A stretch of 60,596 nt of DNA, taken from NCBI GenBank assembly GCA_020846535.1, contig JADLDR010000139.1, positions 1-60,596 on the forward strand. The letters are read 5' to 3'. The notes below the pieces were generated by a model. That model had not been told where the DNA came from, did not search any database, and worked only from the letters and a program-made list of their open reading frames with translations. Positions 16,969 to 25,579 of this stretch are shown piece after piece. The number at the start of each line of letters is the position of its first letter. The first letter of the stretch is position 1. Source of the stretch: Armatimonadota bacterium. Its GTDB lineage: Bacteria; Armatimonadota; JADLDR01. The position numbers and the translations under genes were made by a program.

Positions 16969-16997
16969 ATTCTAACATTTAGATATTCAAAAGTCAA
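16969..16997 (-). promoter_or_regulatory. Promoter of the prepilin-like gene
   Basis: On the minus strand, TTGACT (16997-16992), a 17-base spacer and TAGAAT (16974-16969), about 37 bases upstream of the GTG start. Confidence 0.75.
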
Positions 16998-17115
16998 CAT
17001 AAAACAGCGAAATAAAAAACCGCTGCGTCATCCCGGCTTCAAGCAGGAGAAATACTGCGGATAGCAAAAATAGTTTTGATATCCTGGCTTGATGCGATTT
17101 TTAGGAGGCGGATTC

Positions 17116-17925
17116 ATGCCCACAGCGATCATATCGGATGCCCTGCCCTACACTCCAGAGGAGGTAGCCCGGCACAGGACGGCGTTTCACCGGGACGGGT
17201 TTCTGCCGATTCCCGGCGTGCTGGAGCCGCAGGAGGTGGAGGCCCTCAAATCGGCGGTCGACCGGGTGTTCGCCGATGCGAAGTGGCGGGAAAACCACAA
17301 CATTTACGGTGATTTCGTGGCGGTCAGGCTCTTCGAGACCGATCCGGTGTTCGAGGATATGCTGACCCGCGAGCCGATCATCGGGCTGGTGGAAAGCATC
17401 CTGGGGGGCGACTGCCATCTGGTCGCCCAGAACGTCGTCCGCAACGCTCCCGGCCAGGCTATCGATAGCTTCCATGTGGATGATGTCCTATACTTTCCCA
17501 TCGGCGAGGGGATGGCCCGCCACGACACCAATCTAACGATGCCGGTCCATATCCTGACCGTTCAGATTCTCCTCACCGACGTTCCTTCCGTGGAATACGG
17601 CCCCAGCCAGTACATCCCCGGCAGCCACTATTCCGGGCGGCATCCCGACGATCCCCGGAATCCCTCGTTTGAGGGCAAACCCATCGTCTCCGTGCTGGGC
17701 CGGGCCGGGGACATCTATCTTCATAACGGCCAGTGCTGGCACAGGGGCGCTCCCAACGCCTCCGACCGGGTGCGCTACCTTTTCCAATTGAGCTACGGCG
17801 CTCGGTGGGTGTCCCAGCGGTTCTATCCCTTCGTCAACTACCAGTTGCCCCGGCATATCCATGACCGCGCTGATGAGCGGAGAAGGCGCGTGCTGGGCTT
17901 CCATCCCAAGGGAGCTTACGGTTAA
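17116..17925 (+). CDS. Phytanoyl-CoA dioxygenase (PhyH) family protein, copy 1
   Basis: A 269-aa Fe(II)/2-oxoglutarate-dependent oxygenase of the double-stranded beta-helix fold. The facial triad is visible: His120-x-Asp122 in SFHVDD and His209 in QCWHRGAPN. PhyH proteins in bacteria hydroxylate diverse small molecules, so the substrate is open. The ATG at 17116 is chosen because AGGAGG is 7 bases upstream; a frame-extended ATG at 17089 lacks a site. It shares little sequence beyond the motif with the PhyH at 59425-60195. It is followed after 32 bases by the truncated HEAT gene. Confidence 0.85.
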   Translation: MPTAIISDALPYTPEEVARHRTAFHRDGFLPIPGVLEPQEVEALKSAVDRVFADAKWRENHNIYGDFVAVRLFETDPVFEDMLTREPIIGLVESILGGDCHLVAQNVVRNAPGQAIDSFHVDDVLYFPIGEGMARHDTNLTMPVHILTVQILLTDVPSVEYGPSQYIPGSHYSGRHPDDPRNPSFEGKPIVSVLGRAGDIYLHNGQCWHRGAPNASDRVRYLFQLSYGARWVSQRFYPFVNYQLPRHIHDRADERRRRVLGFHPKGAYG

Positions 17926-17957
17926 GCCCCGCTTTTTCGGGCGAAGGGCAGTGACCT

Positions 17958-19005
17958 ATGGAATCAGGCCGACTCTTCTGCTGTGCGGTTTTCCTCGTCT
18001 GCTTTACCGTATGGACGGCAGAGCAGGCCGAAAGCGCATCCGGCGAAAATTCCGTTGCGCGGTGGCTGGCTCAGATAAGAAATCCGAACCCGGCTGTTCG
18101 CGCCAAATCCGCCTATGCGTTCGCCGCGCTGTCCCTGCCCGATAAAAAGGCGGATTCCGAGATGCTGGCGGCATCCTTGAGCGATCCCGATCCCTTTGTC
18201 CGCCGCCAGGCAGCCGTCGCCGCCGCCGAACTGGATGCCGATCCCCGCCTGGTTGCGCCCGCATTGGCGCAGGCGCTTTTCGACGGCGAGGAATCGGTGC
18301 AACGGGGCGCGGTCTTTGCGATGGCGCGTATCGGTCCACCGGCGGCGTCCTTCCTGGTGAAGATCATCGCTGAACCCGAGCGGTTCGCATCGAGAGGCTT
18401 CACCCAGGCCGATTATGCCGCCTTTATTCTGTCCAGCTCGGGGCCATCCGTCGTTCCCGATGTGCTTCGTCTGGCGAATGCATATCTTGCCGAAGATCGC
18501 CGTCCCGGTGATGTTCTGGTCGGCAACTATGCCCGGTTTATCCTGAGTAGAATCGGGCCCCCGGCAGTTCCCTCTCTGATCGATGCTTTGAAATCCCCTT
18601 CCCTGCCCACCTGCAGCCTGGCGGTGGCGGCGCTTGCGGCAATTGCCTCCCCCGAGCAGTTGCGACAGAAGGCCGTATTGTCGGGCCTTCTGGATGCGCT
18701 GGGCAGCCGCGATTTCAATACCGAATACGCCGCCCTGCACGGTCTGGCCCGCATTCAGCCCAAAACAGGGCCGATCACGGCTCGCATCATCGCCAGGCTG
18801 AATGAACTGAAGCCGGTTCCCTTTTCGGGCAACCTTTTTGCAGGCGTCAGCCCCGAAGGAGTCAGGCTGCTCGCTCAGGCTTACAGCAGCCCGCAGGAAG
18901 GGGCAAGACGGGAGTTCGGTCGCGCCCTGATTGCGCTGGGGTCTGCGGCAAAAACCGCCGCGCCCGCTTTCCTGAGCGCCCTGCAGGACTCGAAGGGCCG
19001 CTCTC
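17958..19005 (+). pseudogene. Exported HEAT-repeat protein, 3' end lost at an IS630-like remnant
   Basis: It begins with a signal peptide (ESGRLFCCAVFLVCFTVWTA, then AEQAES) and continues with about seven HEAT-like helical repeats, for example NPNPAVRAKSAYAFAAL, DPDPFVRRQAAVAAAEL and EESVQRGAVFAMARIG. These repeats form protein-binding solenoids. Homology stops at about residue 350 (SALQDSKGR). The frame then runs on to 19223 only as antisense of the transposase remnant, giving a Ser/Arg/Pro-rich nonsense tail. No continuation of the HEAT protein is visible beyond the element, so the 3' part was deleted. A shortened protein could still be made. Confidence 0.75.
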
Positions 19006-19931
19006 GACGTCAGCCCTCCCCCGCCTCTGCCGGGCGTCCCGCCACCTGGGTCCAGATAAACTCCAACAGCAAGGCACCATCGATCTTGCCCACCTCCTCC
19101 GGCGTCACGCCCTCTGGGAGCGGGTCCATCGTCCCCTCGGAGGGCGATGGGGATAAGAGGAGGGGCTTGCGTTTCTTCCGAGGCACTTGCACCCGCAGGG
19201 CAACCTCGAAACGTCCCGCCTGAGGCCCTTCCCGACAATAGGCACCCACCCCATTCACCCGCCTTCCCTGCGGCGCTTCATAGGGATCTTCCATCCGTTG
19301 TCCCACTCATCCCCACGTGTCGTTCATCGGTCAGGTCCTCCCAAAGCCCACTTCATCCAGGTCCCACAGGTCGATCAGTCCGTCTTGTGCCCTTTTTTTA
19401 GCCGTTCCAAATCGGCCACCTTCACCTCGACTTTCTCCGCCTTTTGCTTGTGCGTCACCCTCCGACTCGTCCGTTGATAGGAGACCTTCACCCGTCGGAG
19501 CAACCGCCTCAGCCAATCCACCCCTAATCTCACCCCGGGTGCCTCCGCTAACCATACCGCCACCTGCCCCGCCGTCCAGGCCCGCTCCCCTTTCCCGATC
19601 TCCGCCCGCAACGCCGCCACCTTCTCCGGCGTCAAGATCGAAGCCTGCCCCACATGCGCCCGGTCCGGCAACGCCTCAAACCCTCCCCTCAGATACGCCT
19701 TGATCCAATGCAGCACTCGCTTCCCACTCAGCCTCCAGTGCGGGGCGATTCGGGGAATACTCCACCCCGCATCCGAGAGCCACACCCTCTCCAGCCGATC
19801 CCGGGTGCGCGGCATCACCCCCAGTGCATGCGCCTGACGGTGCAATTCGACCCGCTCTTCCTCGCTTAGATGCACTCGATACCTGTCCGTTCCTCACTCC
19901 CTCTTCTCATTGCTTCTCCTTTCTGGACACT
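19006..19931 (-). mobile_element. Decayed, truncated IS630-family-like element
   Basis: The transposase 5' end and the outer terminus are present: AGTGTCCAGAAAGGAG on the minus strand, directly beside a TA dinucleotide at 19932-19933, the target used by IS630/Tc1 elements. The transposase 3' half and the other terminus are missing. The inner boundary at about 19005 is inferred from where HEAT homology and transposase homology meet. Confidence 0.7.
19010..19875 (-). pseudogene. IS630-family transposase remnant with -1 frameshift site and two in-frame stops
   Basis: The first frame (19875-19375, 166 aa) carries an N-terminal helix-turn-helix segment (GWSIPRIAPHWRLSGKRVLHWI) as in IS630 OrfA. 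At the A7 run 19399-19393 (CTAAAAAAAGGG on the minus strand) a -1 slip joins it to the catalytic frame LIDLWDLDEVGF, which carries the first DDE Asp/Glu region. Programmed -1 slippage at A-runs is common in insertion sequences. The second frame has TGA at 19333-19331 and 19309-19307 before YEAPQGRRVNGVGAY. The remaining catalytic residues (DN and SPELNPIE-type motifs) are absent, so the gene is dead. Confidence 0.8.
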
Positions 19932-20004
19932 TACTCCACCTTCCTGCTTAGCGGCGCAGCCGCGTCCAGGAGAGCGGCAAAGATGAGGCGCTTTTCCCTC
20001 CTGC

Positions 20005-20039
20005 TGTCATTACGAGGAGCGAAAGCTCCGCGGCAATCT
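20005..20039 (-). repeat. Short dispersed repeat, copy 2 (inverted)
   Basis: TGTCATTACGAGGAGCGAAA through GGCAATCT is the reverse complement form of the repeat at 128-161. It pairs with the unit at 20089-20123 across a 49-base centre, so the two could form a long hairpin. Confidence 0.6.
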
Positions 20040-20088
20040 CCATCGTCATAAAGGCCCACGAAGGCTCTACTCATGGGCTATACCCTGA

Positions 20089-20123
20089 AGATTGCTTCGT
20101 CGCTGGCGCTCCTCGCAATGACA
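20089..20123 (+). repeat. Short dispersed repeat, copy 3
   Basis: AGATTGCTTCGTCGCTGGCG through CAATGACA has the same orientation as 128-161 and is opposite to 20005-20039. The rest of the 19932-20199 intergenic stretch shows no coding signal. Confidence 0.6.
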
Positions 20124-20199
20124 GCAATGGGGCTATATGCTTGGAACCAGGGGGAGGAACAGGTTAAATGCGGGTTGACCCCGACTTCTGACCTTTCAG

Positions 20200-20973
20200 C
20201 TATCCGCCCTCCCCCTTCCGTTCGATCCCCAGGTTCCGCATATGGAAGGCCAGGGCTTCCTGGATGTGGATGTCCCAGTAGCCCCAGTCGTGCGCTCCGG
20301 GGAACTCCCGGTATTCGTGGGGATAGCCCAGTTTTTCCAGATGCGCGTGGCAGGCGCGGTTGTCCTCCAGCAGGAAGTCTTCCGCGCCGCAGTCGATCCG
20401 CAGGGCAGGGCGCTTGTCGGCCTCCAGTTTTTCGGCCAGGGCGAAAATATCGTCCGGACCGCCCTGCGGGTTTACGCCAGCGATCCGGCTGAACTCCACG
20501 GCCCGCGGCTCCAAGGAACCCTCCGGGAAAGGCCGGTGGGCGAAGGCCAGCGCCCCGGAATGGCTGTTGGCGGAGCCAAAAAGGTCGGGATATTTCAGGG
20601 CCAGCTTGGCGGCCCCGTAACCGCCCATCGACAGCCCGCCGATGCACCGGCCCGACCTTTCCGCCCTCGTGGGCAGCATTTTGTCCACATAACCGAGCAG
20701 ATCGCCTGCGATGGCCGTTTCCCAGGCCATCCCTTCCTTCGCATCGCAGTAGAAGCCCCGCCCGCCGTCCGGCATCACCACAATCAGGGGCAGCCCGGCC
20801 ACGTACCGCTCGATAGAAGTGCGCCTGAGCCAGACGGTGTGGTCGTCGCTCAGGCCGTGCAGGAGGTAAAAGACGGCAAACGGCCCCTTCGCTTCCCCTT
20901 CGGGCAGGATGATATTAGCTGCGGTCGCCTTCCCCAGCGCATTGCTGAAATATTTCAATTCGCAAAATGCCAT
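20200..20973 (-). CDS. Esterase family alpha/beta hydrolase (esterase D / tributyrin esterase-like)
   Basis: A 257-aa cytoplasmic alpha/beta hydrolase of the Esterase D / putative esterase family, which hydrolyses short acyl esters, S-formylglutathione, or acetyl or feruloyl groups on sugars. The catalytic triad is readable: Ser115 in GLSMGG, Asp199 in GAEDFLL and His228 in PGAHDWGYW. FYLLHGLSDDHTVWLRR forms the oxyanion region. There is no signal peptide. It is the last gene of a minus-strand set with the PmoA-like and epimerase genes, which suggests an acylated-carbohydrate substrate (inference). Confidence 0.85.
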   Translation of the reverse strand: MAFCELKYFSNALGKATAANIILPEGEAKGPFAVFYLLHGLSDDHTVWLRRTSIERYVAGLPLIVVMPDGGRGFYCDAKEGMAWETAIAGDLLGYVDKMLPTRAERSGRCIGGLSMGGYGAAKLALKYPDLFGSANSHSGALAFAHRPFPEGSLEPRAVEFSRIAGVNPQGGPDDIFALAEKLEADKRPALRIDCGAEDFLLEDNRACHAHLEKLGYPHEYREFPGAHDWGYWDIHIQEALAFHMRNLGIERKGEGG

Positions 20974-21027
20974 GAATGAACTCCTTCAAAAAGGGCGCGC
21001 CTCGGCGCGCCCTTCCACCGCTCTCAC

Positions 21028-22176
21028 TTAATCCTCGACTGTCACCGCAGGCGGGTTCGCGAAGTCGTGGTAGCGCTCGCGGACGCGGCCACCCTTCACA
21101 TCCCCGGCGTGGACGAGGAGCCGGTAGCGGAAAGTGAGGGTCTGGCCTGCTTTCAGGATGTGGCTGCCGTCGCGGGCCGGGTCGTTGTAGTAGGCCGCGT
21201 AGGCGAAGGGGTTGGCGGTCATCAGGCCGTAGTTGCGGACATGCCAGTGGGTGGGATGGCGGAAGCCCGCCGGATGATCGAAGACCGTGATGCCGACCGC
21301 CACGCCGTCCAGGACGCCGGAGTAATCGCACCAGTGGGCGGCTTTTCCCCAGGTCTCGCCCTCGTTGACGCCTCCGACCGCGTTGGTGATGGTCCCTTTC
21401 GGCACATCGAGCGGCGTGGCGACCCGGACGGAAAGGATGCCCCCTTCTTTCGTGTCCCCGAAGGTGACATCGCCCTCGGTGGCGTGGAAGGCGATGGTGA
21501 AGTCCATCATCCTCTCGCCGCCCGGCAGGTTGTAGATAATGATCTCCTGGCTCTGCTCCAGGATTTTCTCTCGATCCTTGCTCAGCCAGTCGTTCAGGGC
21601 CGTGAAGCGCCCGCAGACAGGCCCGCTTGCGACCGTTCCGAAGCTCCTGTGCGCGGTGAAGCCGTGGTCCGGCTCCTCGCTCCAGTTGTCCGTGCCGTTC
21701 ACATCCCCATGGGCGATATAGACCGATTTATGGTGATGATGGTCCTGGTTCTCCCCGGCGACATCCTTCATGGGGTAATTGCGGGTGACCTGCCGCCCTT
21801 CGGGGCCGATGAAAGGGTAGAAATAGGGCCGGGCCGGGACATCGCCGTAGTAGTACGAGGTAAAATGCTCCCCGCCTGCCCTGATATCCAGCTTCGCAGC
21901 GCCGCCCTGGACGATCTCCAGCCCGCCGGAAGAGGCGGCCTGCCCGTCCGCCACCACTTTATAGCTCCGGGTCCGGTCTTTTCCCAGAGCGTTTTCGATC
22001 CAGGTCAGGACAGCCCCGCGGGTTTCGTGGATTTCCAGTTGCGCCGGGACCGCCCGGTCTGTGGCCTCATCGATCAGGGCCACAGCGCCCGCCTCCCGAA
22101 CGCCGGGCAGAACCGCCGATACCGGGCAGCCCAGCCGCAGGTGCGGCCCTGCGGCAACCGTCAATCGTTTTTCCAT
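21028..22176 (-). CDS. PmoA-like (DUF6807) family protein
   Basis: A 382-aa protein resembling the bacterial family annotated as methane oxygenase PmoA-like. Despite that name the family is found in carbohydrate clusters and is not a membrane monooxygenase. Recognisable segments are ARPYFYPFIGPEGRQVTRNYPM, the histidine-rich NQDHHHHKSVYIAHGDVNG and HPTHWHVRNYGLMTANPFA, which suggest a metal- or sugar-binding beta-sandwich. No signal peptide. It starts 13 bases after the epimerase stop, so the two are an operon. Function unknown; a role in sugar-derivative catabolism is inferred from neighbours. Confidence 0.75.
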   Translation of the reverse strand: MEKRLTVAAGPHLRLGCPVSAVLPGVREAGAVALIDEATDRAVPAQLEIHETRGAVLTWIENALGKDRTRSYKVVADGQAASSGGLEIVQGGAAKLDIRAGGEHFTSYYYGDVPARPYFYPFIGPEGRQVTRNYPMKDVAGENQDHHHHKSVYIAHGDVNGTDNWSEEPDHGFTAHRSFGTVASGPVCGRFTALNDWLSKDREKILEQSQEIIIYNLPGGERMMDFTIAFHATEGDVTFGDTKEGGILSVRVATPLDVPKGTITNAVGGVNEGETWGKAAHWCDYSGVLDGVAVGITVFDHPAGFRHPTHWHVRNYGLMTANPFAYAAYYNDPARDGSHILKAGQTLTFRYRLLVHAGDVKGGRVRERYHDFANPPAVTVED

Positions 22177-22189
22177 CCGTTCATCCTCC

Positions 22190-23017
22190 TCAGAATCCGT
22201 AGACTTTTTGATAGCGTTCTTTCAGGTAAGCCAGCCCCTTCGTGGCGATAGTCTGGGGATCCGGCGTGTAGTCGAAGACCTCGATGGAGACATAGCGGTC
22301 GTACCCGGCCTCTCTCAGCGCCTCGAAAATGGGTGCGAAATCGATATCTCCGAAGCCTGGAGCGCGCAGGTTGGCGTCGTTGGCGTGGAAATGCCCGGTG
22401 ACCGGGCCGAATTTGCGGATGATCTGCGGGATCGGCTCCTCCTCGCTGGACATGGCCTTCACATCCAGGTGCAGCCGCAGGTTTGGGTGGCCGATCTCCT
22501 CCACCATCCGAGCGGCCTCCGCCGCGGAAAGGAAGAAGTCGGTTTCCTGCTTGGAAAGCGGCTCCAGGCAGAGAGCGATCTCCCTTGCGGCCAGAAGCTC
22601 CGTGCAGGCGGAGAACGCCTCCTTCGCATAATCCCATGCCTGCGCGTAGGTCAGATCGGGGTGTACGTTTCTCTGCTTGGGAGAACCGAAAACCATCACC
22701 CGGCCTCCCAGGTCGCCGCAAAAATCGATCAGAGATTTCAGGTAATCGAGGGTTTTCCGCCTCAAGGCGGCGTCCGGGTGGTTGACATAAAGCCCCTTGG
22801 GGGAGACCAGAAGCCAGTGCAGCCCGATGATCTCCAGCCCTTCCCCTTCGGCCACGCCCCGGATCTCCTGCCGTTTCGCCGCGGAGATACCCGTCACCGA
22901 TTCGGCCAGGGTAAACGGGGCGATCTCCACCCCGTCATAGCCTGTCCGGGCCGCCTCGCGGCAGGTATCCTCCCAGGTCCATCCCTGAAATGTTTCATTG
23001 CAGATGGCGAATTTCAT
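22190..23017 (-). CDS. Sugar phosphate isomerase/epimerase (AP endonuclease 2 fold), copy 1
   Basis: A 275-aa xylose-isomerase-like TIM barrel. Metal-binding segments are typical: YDGVEIAPF, LCLEPLSKQETDFF (Glu), LRLHLDVKAM (His/Asp), GHFHANDANLRAPG (His) and YVSIEVFDY (Glu). Members isomerise or epimerise keto- and aldo-sugars or inosose. The ATG at 23017 is preceded by AGGGAGCTTTCG. It is the first gene of the epimerase / PmoA-like / esterase run. A second family member lies at 54235-55062 with low sequence similarity. Confidence 0.85.
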   Translation of the reverse strand: MKFAICNETFQGWTWEDTCREAARTGYDGVEIAPFTLAESVTGISAAKRQEIRGVAEGEGLEIIGLHWLLVSPKGLYVNHPDAALRRKTLDYLKSLIDFCGDLGGRVMVFGSPKQRNVHPDLTYAQAWDYAKEAFSACTELLAAREIALCLEPLSKQETDFFLSAAEAARMVEEIGHPNLRLHLDVKAMSSEEEPIPQIIRKFGPVTGHFHANDANLRAPGFGDIDFAPIFEALREAGYDRYVSIEVFDYTPDPQTIATKGLAYLKERYQKVYGF

Positions 23018-23076
23018 CGAAAGCTCCCTTGAAGTGATTGGCTACCACATTCCACAGGCTGCCATGATGTCCTCTT

Positions 23077-23718
23077 TCAGAGCGGAAACGAAGGGCACAC
23101 TTCCTTCAAAGGGCATTCCGGGCAGCGCGGCTTTTTGGCCTGGCAGACGGCCCGCCCGTGCCAGACCAGCCGGTGCGCCAGATCGATCCACGCTTCCTGC
23201 GGGATGATTTTGCACATATCCTTTTCGATCCTTTCGGGCCGGTCGCTTTCGGTCAGGCCGAGGCGGGCGGTCAGGCGGCGGACATGGGTATCCACCACGA
23301 AGCCGGAGGGGATCCCGAAGGCCGACCCCAGAATGACGTTCGCCACCTTGCGGGCCACCCCCGGCAGCCGGATTAGCTCTTCTATCGTTTGCGGAACCTG
23401 CCCTTCGAGATCCTCGATCAGCATCCGGCAGGCGGCCCGGAGGTTTTTGGCCTTGTCCCGGAAGAACCCCGTCGAGCGCACATCGTCTTCCAGTTCTGCA
23501 AGCGGAGCCCGCGCATAGTCTTCGGGCGTCCTGTATTTCCGGAAGAGCCGGGCCGTGACCCTGTTGACCATCTCATCGGTACACTGCGGGGAGAGGATGG
23601 AAGCCACCAGCAGCTCGAACGGCGAGGAATAATCGAGGGAGCATCGCGCGTCCGGGTAGTTTTCTTCCAGTATATCCAGAATCGCGCGAACCCGCGCCGG
23701 GTCTGGAGGATCGAGCAT
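23077..23718 (-). CDS. nth: Endonuclease III (base-excision DNA glycosylase / AP lyase)
   Basis: Nth removes oxidised pyrimidines and cleaves the abasic site. The 213-aa protein has the helix-hairpin-helix LPGVARKVANVIL with catalytic Lys124. Catalytic Asp143 sits in VVDTHV, and the 4Fe-4S ligands are Cys192, Cys199, Cys202 and Cys208 (C-x6-C-x2-C-x5-C). Length and motifs are standard. It is divergent from proS and 59 bases away from the epimerase gene. Confidence 0.96.
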   Translation of the reverse strand: MLDPPDPARVRAILDILEENYPDARCSLDYSSPFELLVASILSPQCTDEMVNRVTARLFRKYRTPEDYARAPLAELEDDVRSTGFFRDKAKNLRAACRMLIEDLEGQVPQTIEELIRLPGVARKVANVILGSAFGIPSGFVVDTHVRRLTARLGLTESDRPERIEKDMCKIIPQEAWIDLAHRLVWHGRAVCQAKKPRCPECPLKEVCPSFPL

Positions 23719-23814
23719 AGAGGCAACTCCTTCGTGTAGGGAAACGCATATCTGCCGATGATCAACAGTTCACCAACGCGAACGACCGATCCTCCGCCGA
23801 TTTGAAGACGGCCC

Positions 23815-23843
23815 TTGCGGGCGAACGGTTTTTATGGTAGAAT
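23815..23843 (+). promoter_or_regulatory. Promoter of proS
   Basis: TTGCGG (23815-23820), a 17-base spacer and TAGAAT (23838-23843), ending 31 bases before the chosen TTG start. Because it lies where an extended reading frame would begin, it supports the later start. Confidence 0.65.
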
Positions 23844-23874
23844 CTCAAAAAGGACAACGGGGAGGGCTTCGAGG

Positions 23875-25578
23875 TTGAGAGCATCGCAATTGTATTTTCC
23901 AACCCTGCGTGAGATGCCCGCAGAGGCCGAATTGATCAGCCACCAGCTTTTGCTGCGGGGCGCGTTTATCCGCAAGGTTTCCGCAGGGGTCTACGAGTTC
24001 CTGCCTCTGGGCTGGCGGGTTCTTCGCAAGGTGGAGGAGATCGTCCGCCAGGAGATGGACCGGGCGGGCGGGCAGGAGCTGCTCCTTCCCAGCCTCCAGC
24101 CCGCCGAACTCTGGCAGGAGTCCGGGCGGGACGCGCTCGATATCCTGATGCGGGTAAAGGACAGGCGGGAGAGGGAGCATTTCCTCGGCCCTACCCATGA
24201 AGAGATTATCACCGACCTGGTGAGGCGCGACGTGCGCTCCTACCGCGAGCTTCCCCTCCGCCTCTATCAGATTCAGACCAAGTTCCGGGACGAGCCGCGG
24301 CCCCGGGGCGGCCTTATCCGCTGCATCGAGTTCGTCATGAAGGATCTTTACAGCTTCGATGCCGATGAGGCCGGTCTGGACGCCTCCTACCGGGCGATGT
24401 ACGACGCCTACTGCCGCATCTTCCGGCGCTGCGGCCTGGACTTTATGATCGTCGAAGCCGAATCGGGGGCTATCGGCGGATCGGAAAACCTGGAGTTTCA
24501 GATTCTATCGGAATCCGGGGAGGATACTCTTTTCCACTGCACGGCCTGCGGCTATGCGGCCAACGTGGAGCGAGCGAGCATCGGGCGCAGGCAGCCTGCC
24601 CCCGGCAGCGAAACGCCCGGCGAGCGGGCCGAAGTGGAAACCCCGGGCATGAGAACCGTGGAGCAGGTGACCGCTTTCCTAAAAGTTCCGGCCTCCCGGC
24701 TCATCAAAACCCTGCTCTACCGGGCTGATAGCGAGCCGGTGGCCGCCCTGGTGCGGGGAGACCGGGATCTGAACGAATCCAAGCTGCGCCGCCTGCTGGG
24801 AGCCGAATCGGTGGAGATGGCGGACGCGGAAACGGTTATGGCGATCTCTCGCGCGCCCGTGGGGTTTGCCGGGCCGGTCAGCCTGGGCATCCGGATCGTG
24901 GCCGATGAGGAAGTGCGGGGGATGGTCAATGCCGTCACCGGGGCCAACAAGGGTGATGCCCACCTCCTGAACGTCAATCCGGGCCGCGATTTCGAGATCT
25001 TCGCCTGGGGCGACCTCAGAAACGTGGCCACCGGAGATCCCTGCCCGCGCTGCGAGTCCGGGATCTACCGGGAGGCCAGCGGCATCGAGGTGGGCCATAT
25101 CTTCAAGCTGGGCACTAAATACAGCGATTCCATGAACGCTTCAGTTCAGGATGAGGCCGGAAATCTGGTTCCCATCCTGATGGGCTGCTACGGAATCGGG
25201 GTGACGCGCACCCTGGCCTCGGTGGTGGAGTTCAGCCACGACAAAGACGGCATCATCTGGCCCCTTTCGGTGGCCCCTTACCATACGATCATCGTCCTGG
25301 TGAACCCTTCCGATCCGGTTCAGTCCGAATTGGCGGAATCGCTCTATGCCCGGCTTTCCGATCAGCATGTGGAAGTCCTGCTCGACGACCGGAACGAGCG
25401 TTCGGGCGTCAAATTCAAGGACGCCGACCTGATCGGGATTCCCTTGCAGGTCGTGGTGGGCCGGACGGCGGCGGAAGGGAAAGTGGAGTTCCGCACCCGG
25501 AAGGACAAATCTCAAAAGATTCTGCTGACCGCGGAGGAAGCTCTGGAGCATATCGCGGAGGCCCTCAAGGGAGATTGA
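23875..25578 (+). CDS. proS: Prolyl-tRNA synthetase
   Basis: Charges tRNA-Pro. The 567-aa protein is the bacterial type: class II motif 1 region GAFIRKVSAGVYEFLPLGWRV-like, motif 2 FRDEPRPRGGLIRCIEFVMKD-like, and motif 3 GCYGIGVTRTLASVVE. The INS editing domain (about 225-385) is inserted between motifs 2 and 3, and a C-terminal anticodon-binding domain follows from about residue 465. The TTG at 23875 is preferred over frame starts further upstream because GGGGAGGG lies 8 bases before it and the promoter ends at 23843. The length then equals that of other bacterial ProS. It is followed one base later by mgtC. Confidence 0.95.
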   Translation: MRASQLYFPTLREMPAEAELISHQLLLRGAFIRKVSAGVYEFLPLGWRVLRKVEEIVRQEMDRAGGQELLLPSLQPAELWQESGRDALDILMRVKDRREREHFLGPTHEEIITDLVRRDVRSYRELPLRLYQIQTKFRDEPRPRGGLIRCIEFVMKDLYSFDADEAGLDASYRAMYDAYCRIFRRCGLDFMIVEAESGAIGGSENLEFQILSESGEDTLFHCTACGYAANVERASIGRRQPAPGSETPGERAEVETPGMRTVEQVTAFLKVPASRLIKTLLYRADSEPVAALVRGDRDLNESKLRRLLGAESVEMADAETVMAISRAPVGFAGPVSLGIRIVADEEVRGMVNAVTGANKGDAHLLNVNPGRDFEIFAWGDLRNVATGDPCPRCESGIYREASGIEVGHIFKLGTKYSDSMNASVQDEAGNLVPILMGCYGIGVTRTLASVVEFSHDKDGIIWPLSVAPYHTIIVLVNPSDPVQSELAESLYARLSDQHVEVLLDDRNERSGVKFKDADLIGIPLQVVVGRTAAEGKVEFRTRKDKSQKILLTAEEALEHIAEALKGD

Positions 25579-25579
25579 C

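Noticed and set aside
19010..19223. C-terminal tail of the HEAT-repeat frame
   Set aside because: It is antisense of the transposase remnant and has no HEAT features.
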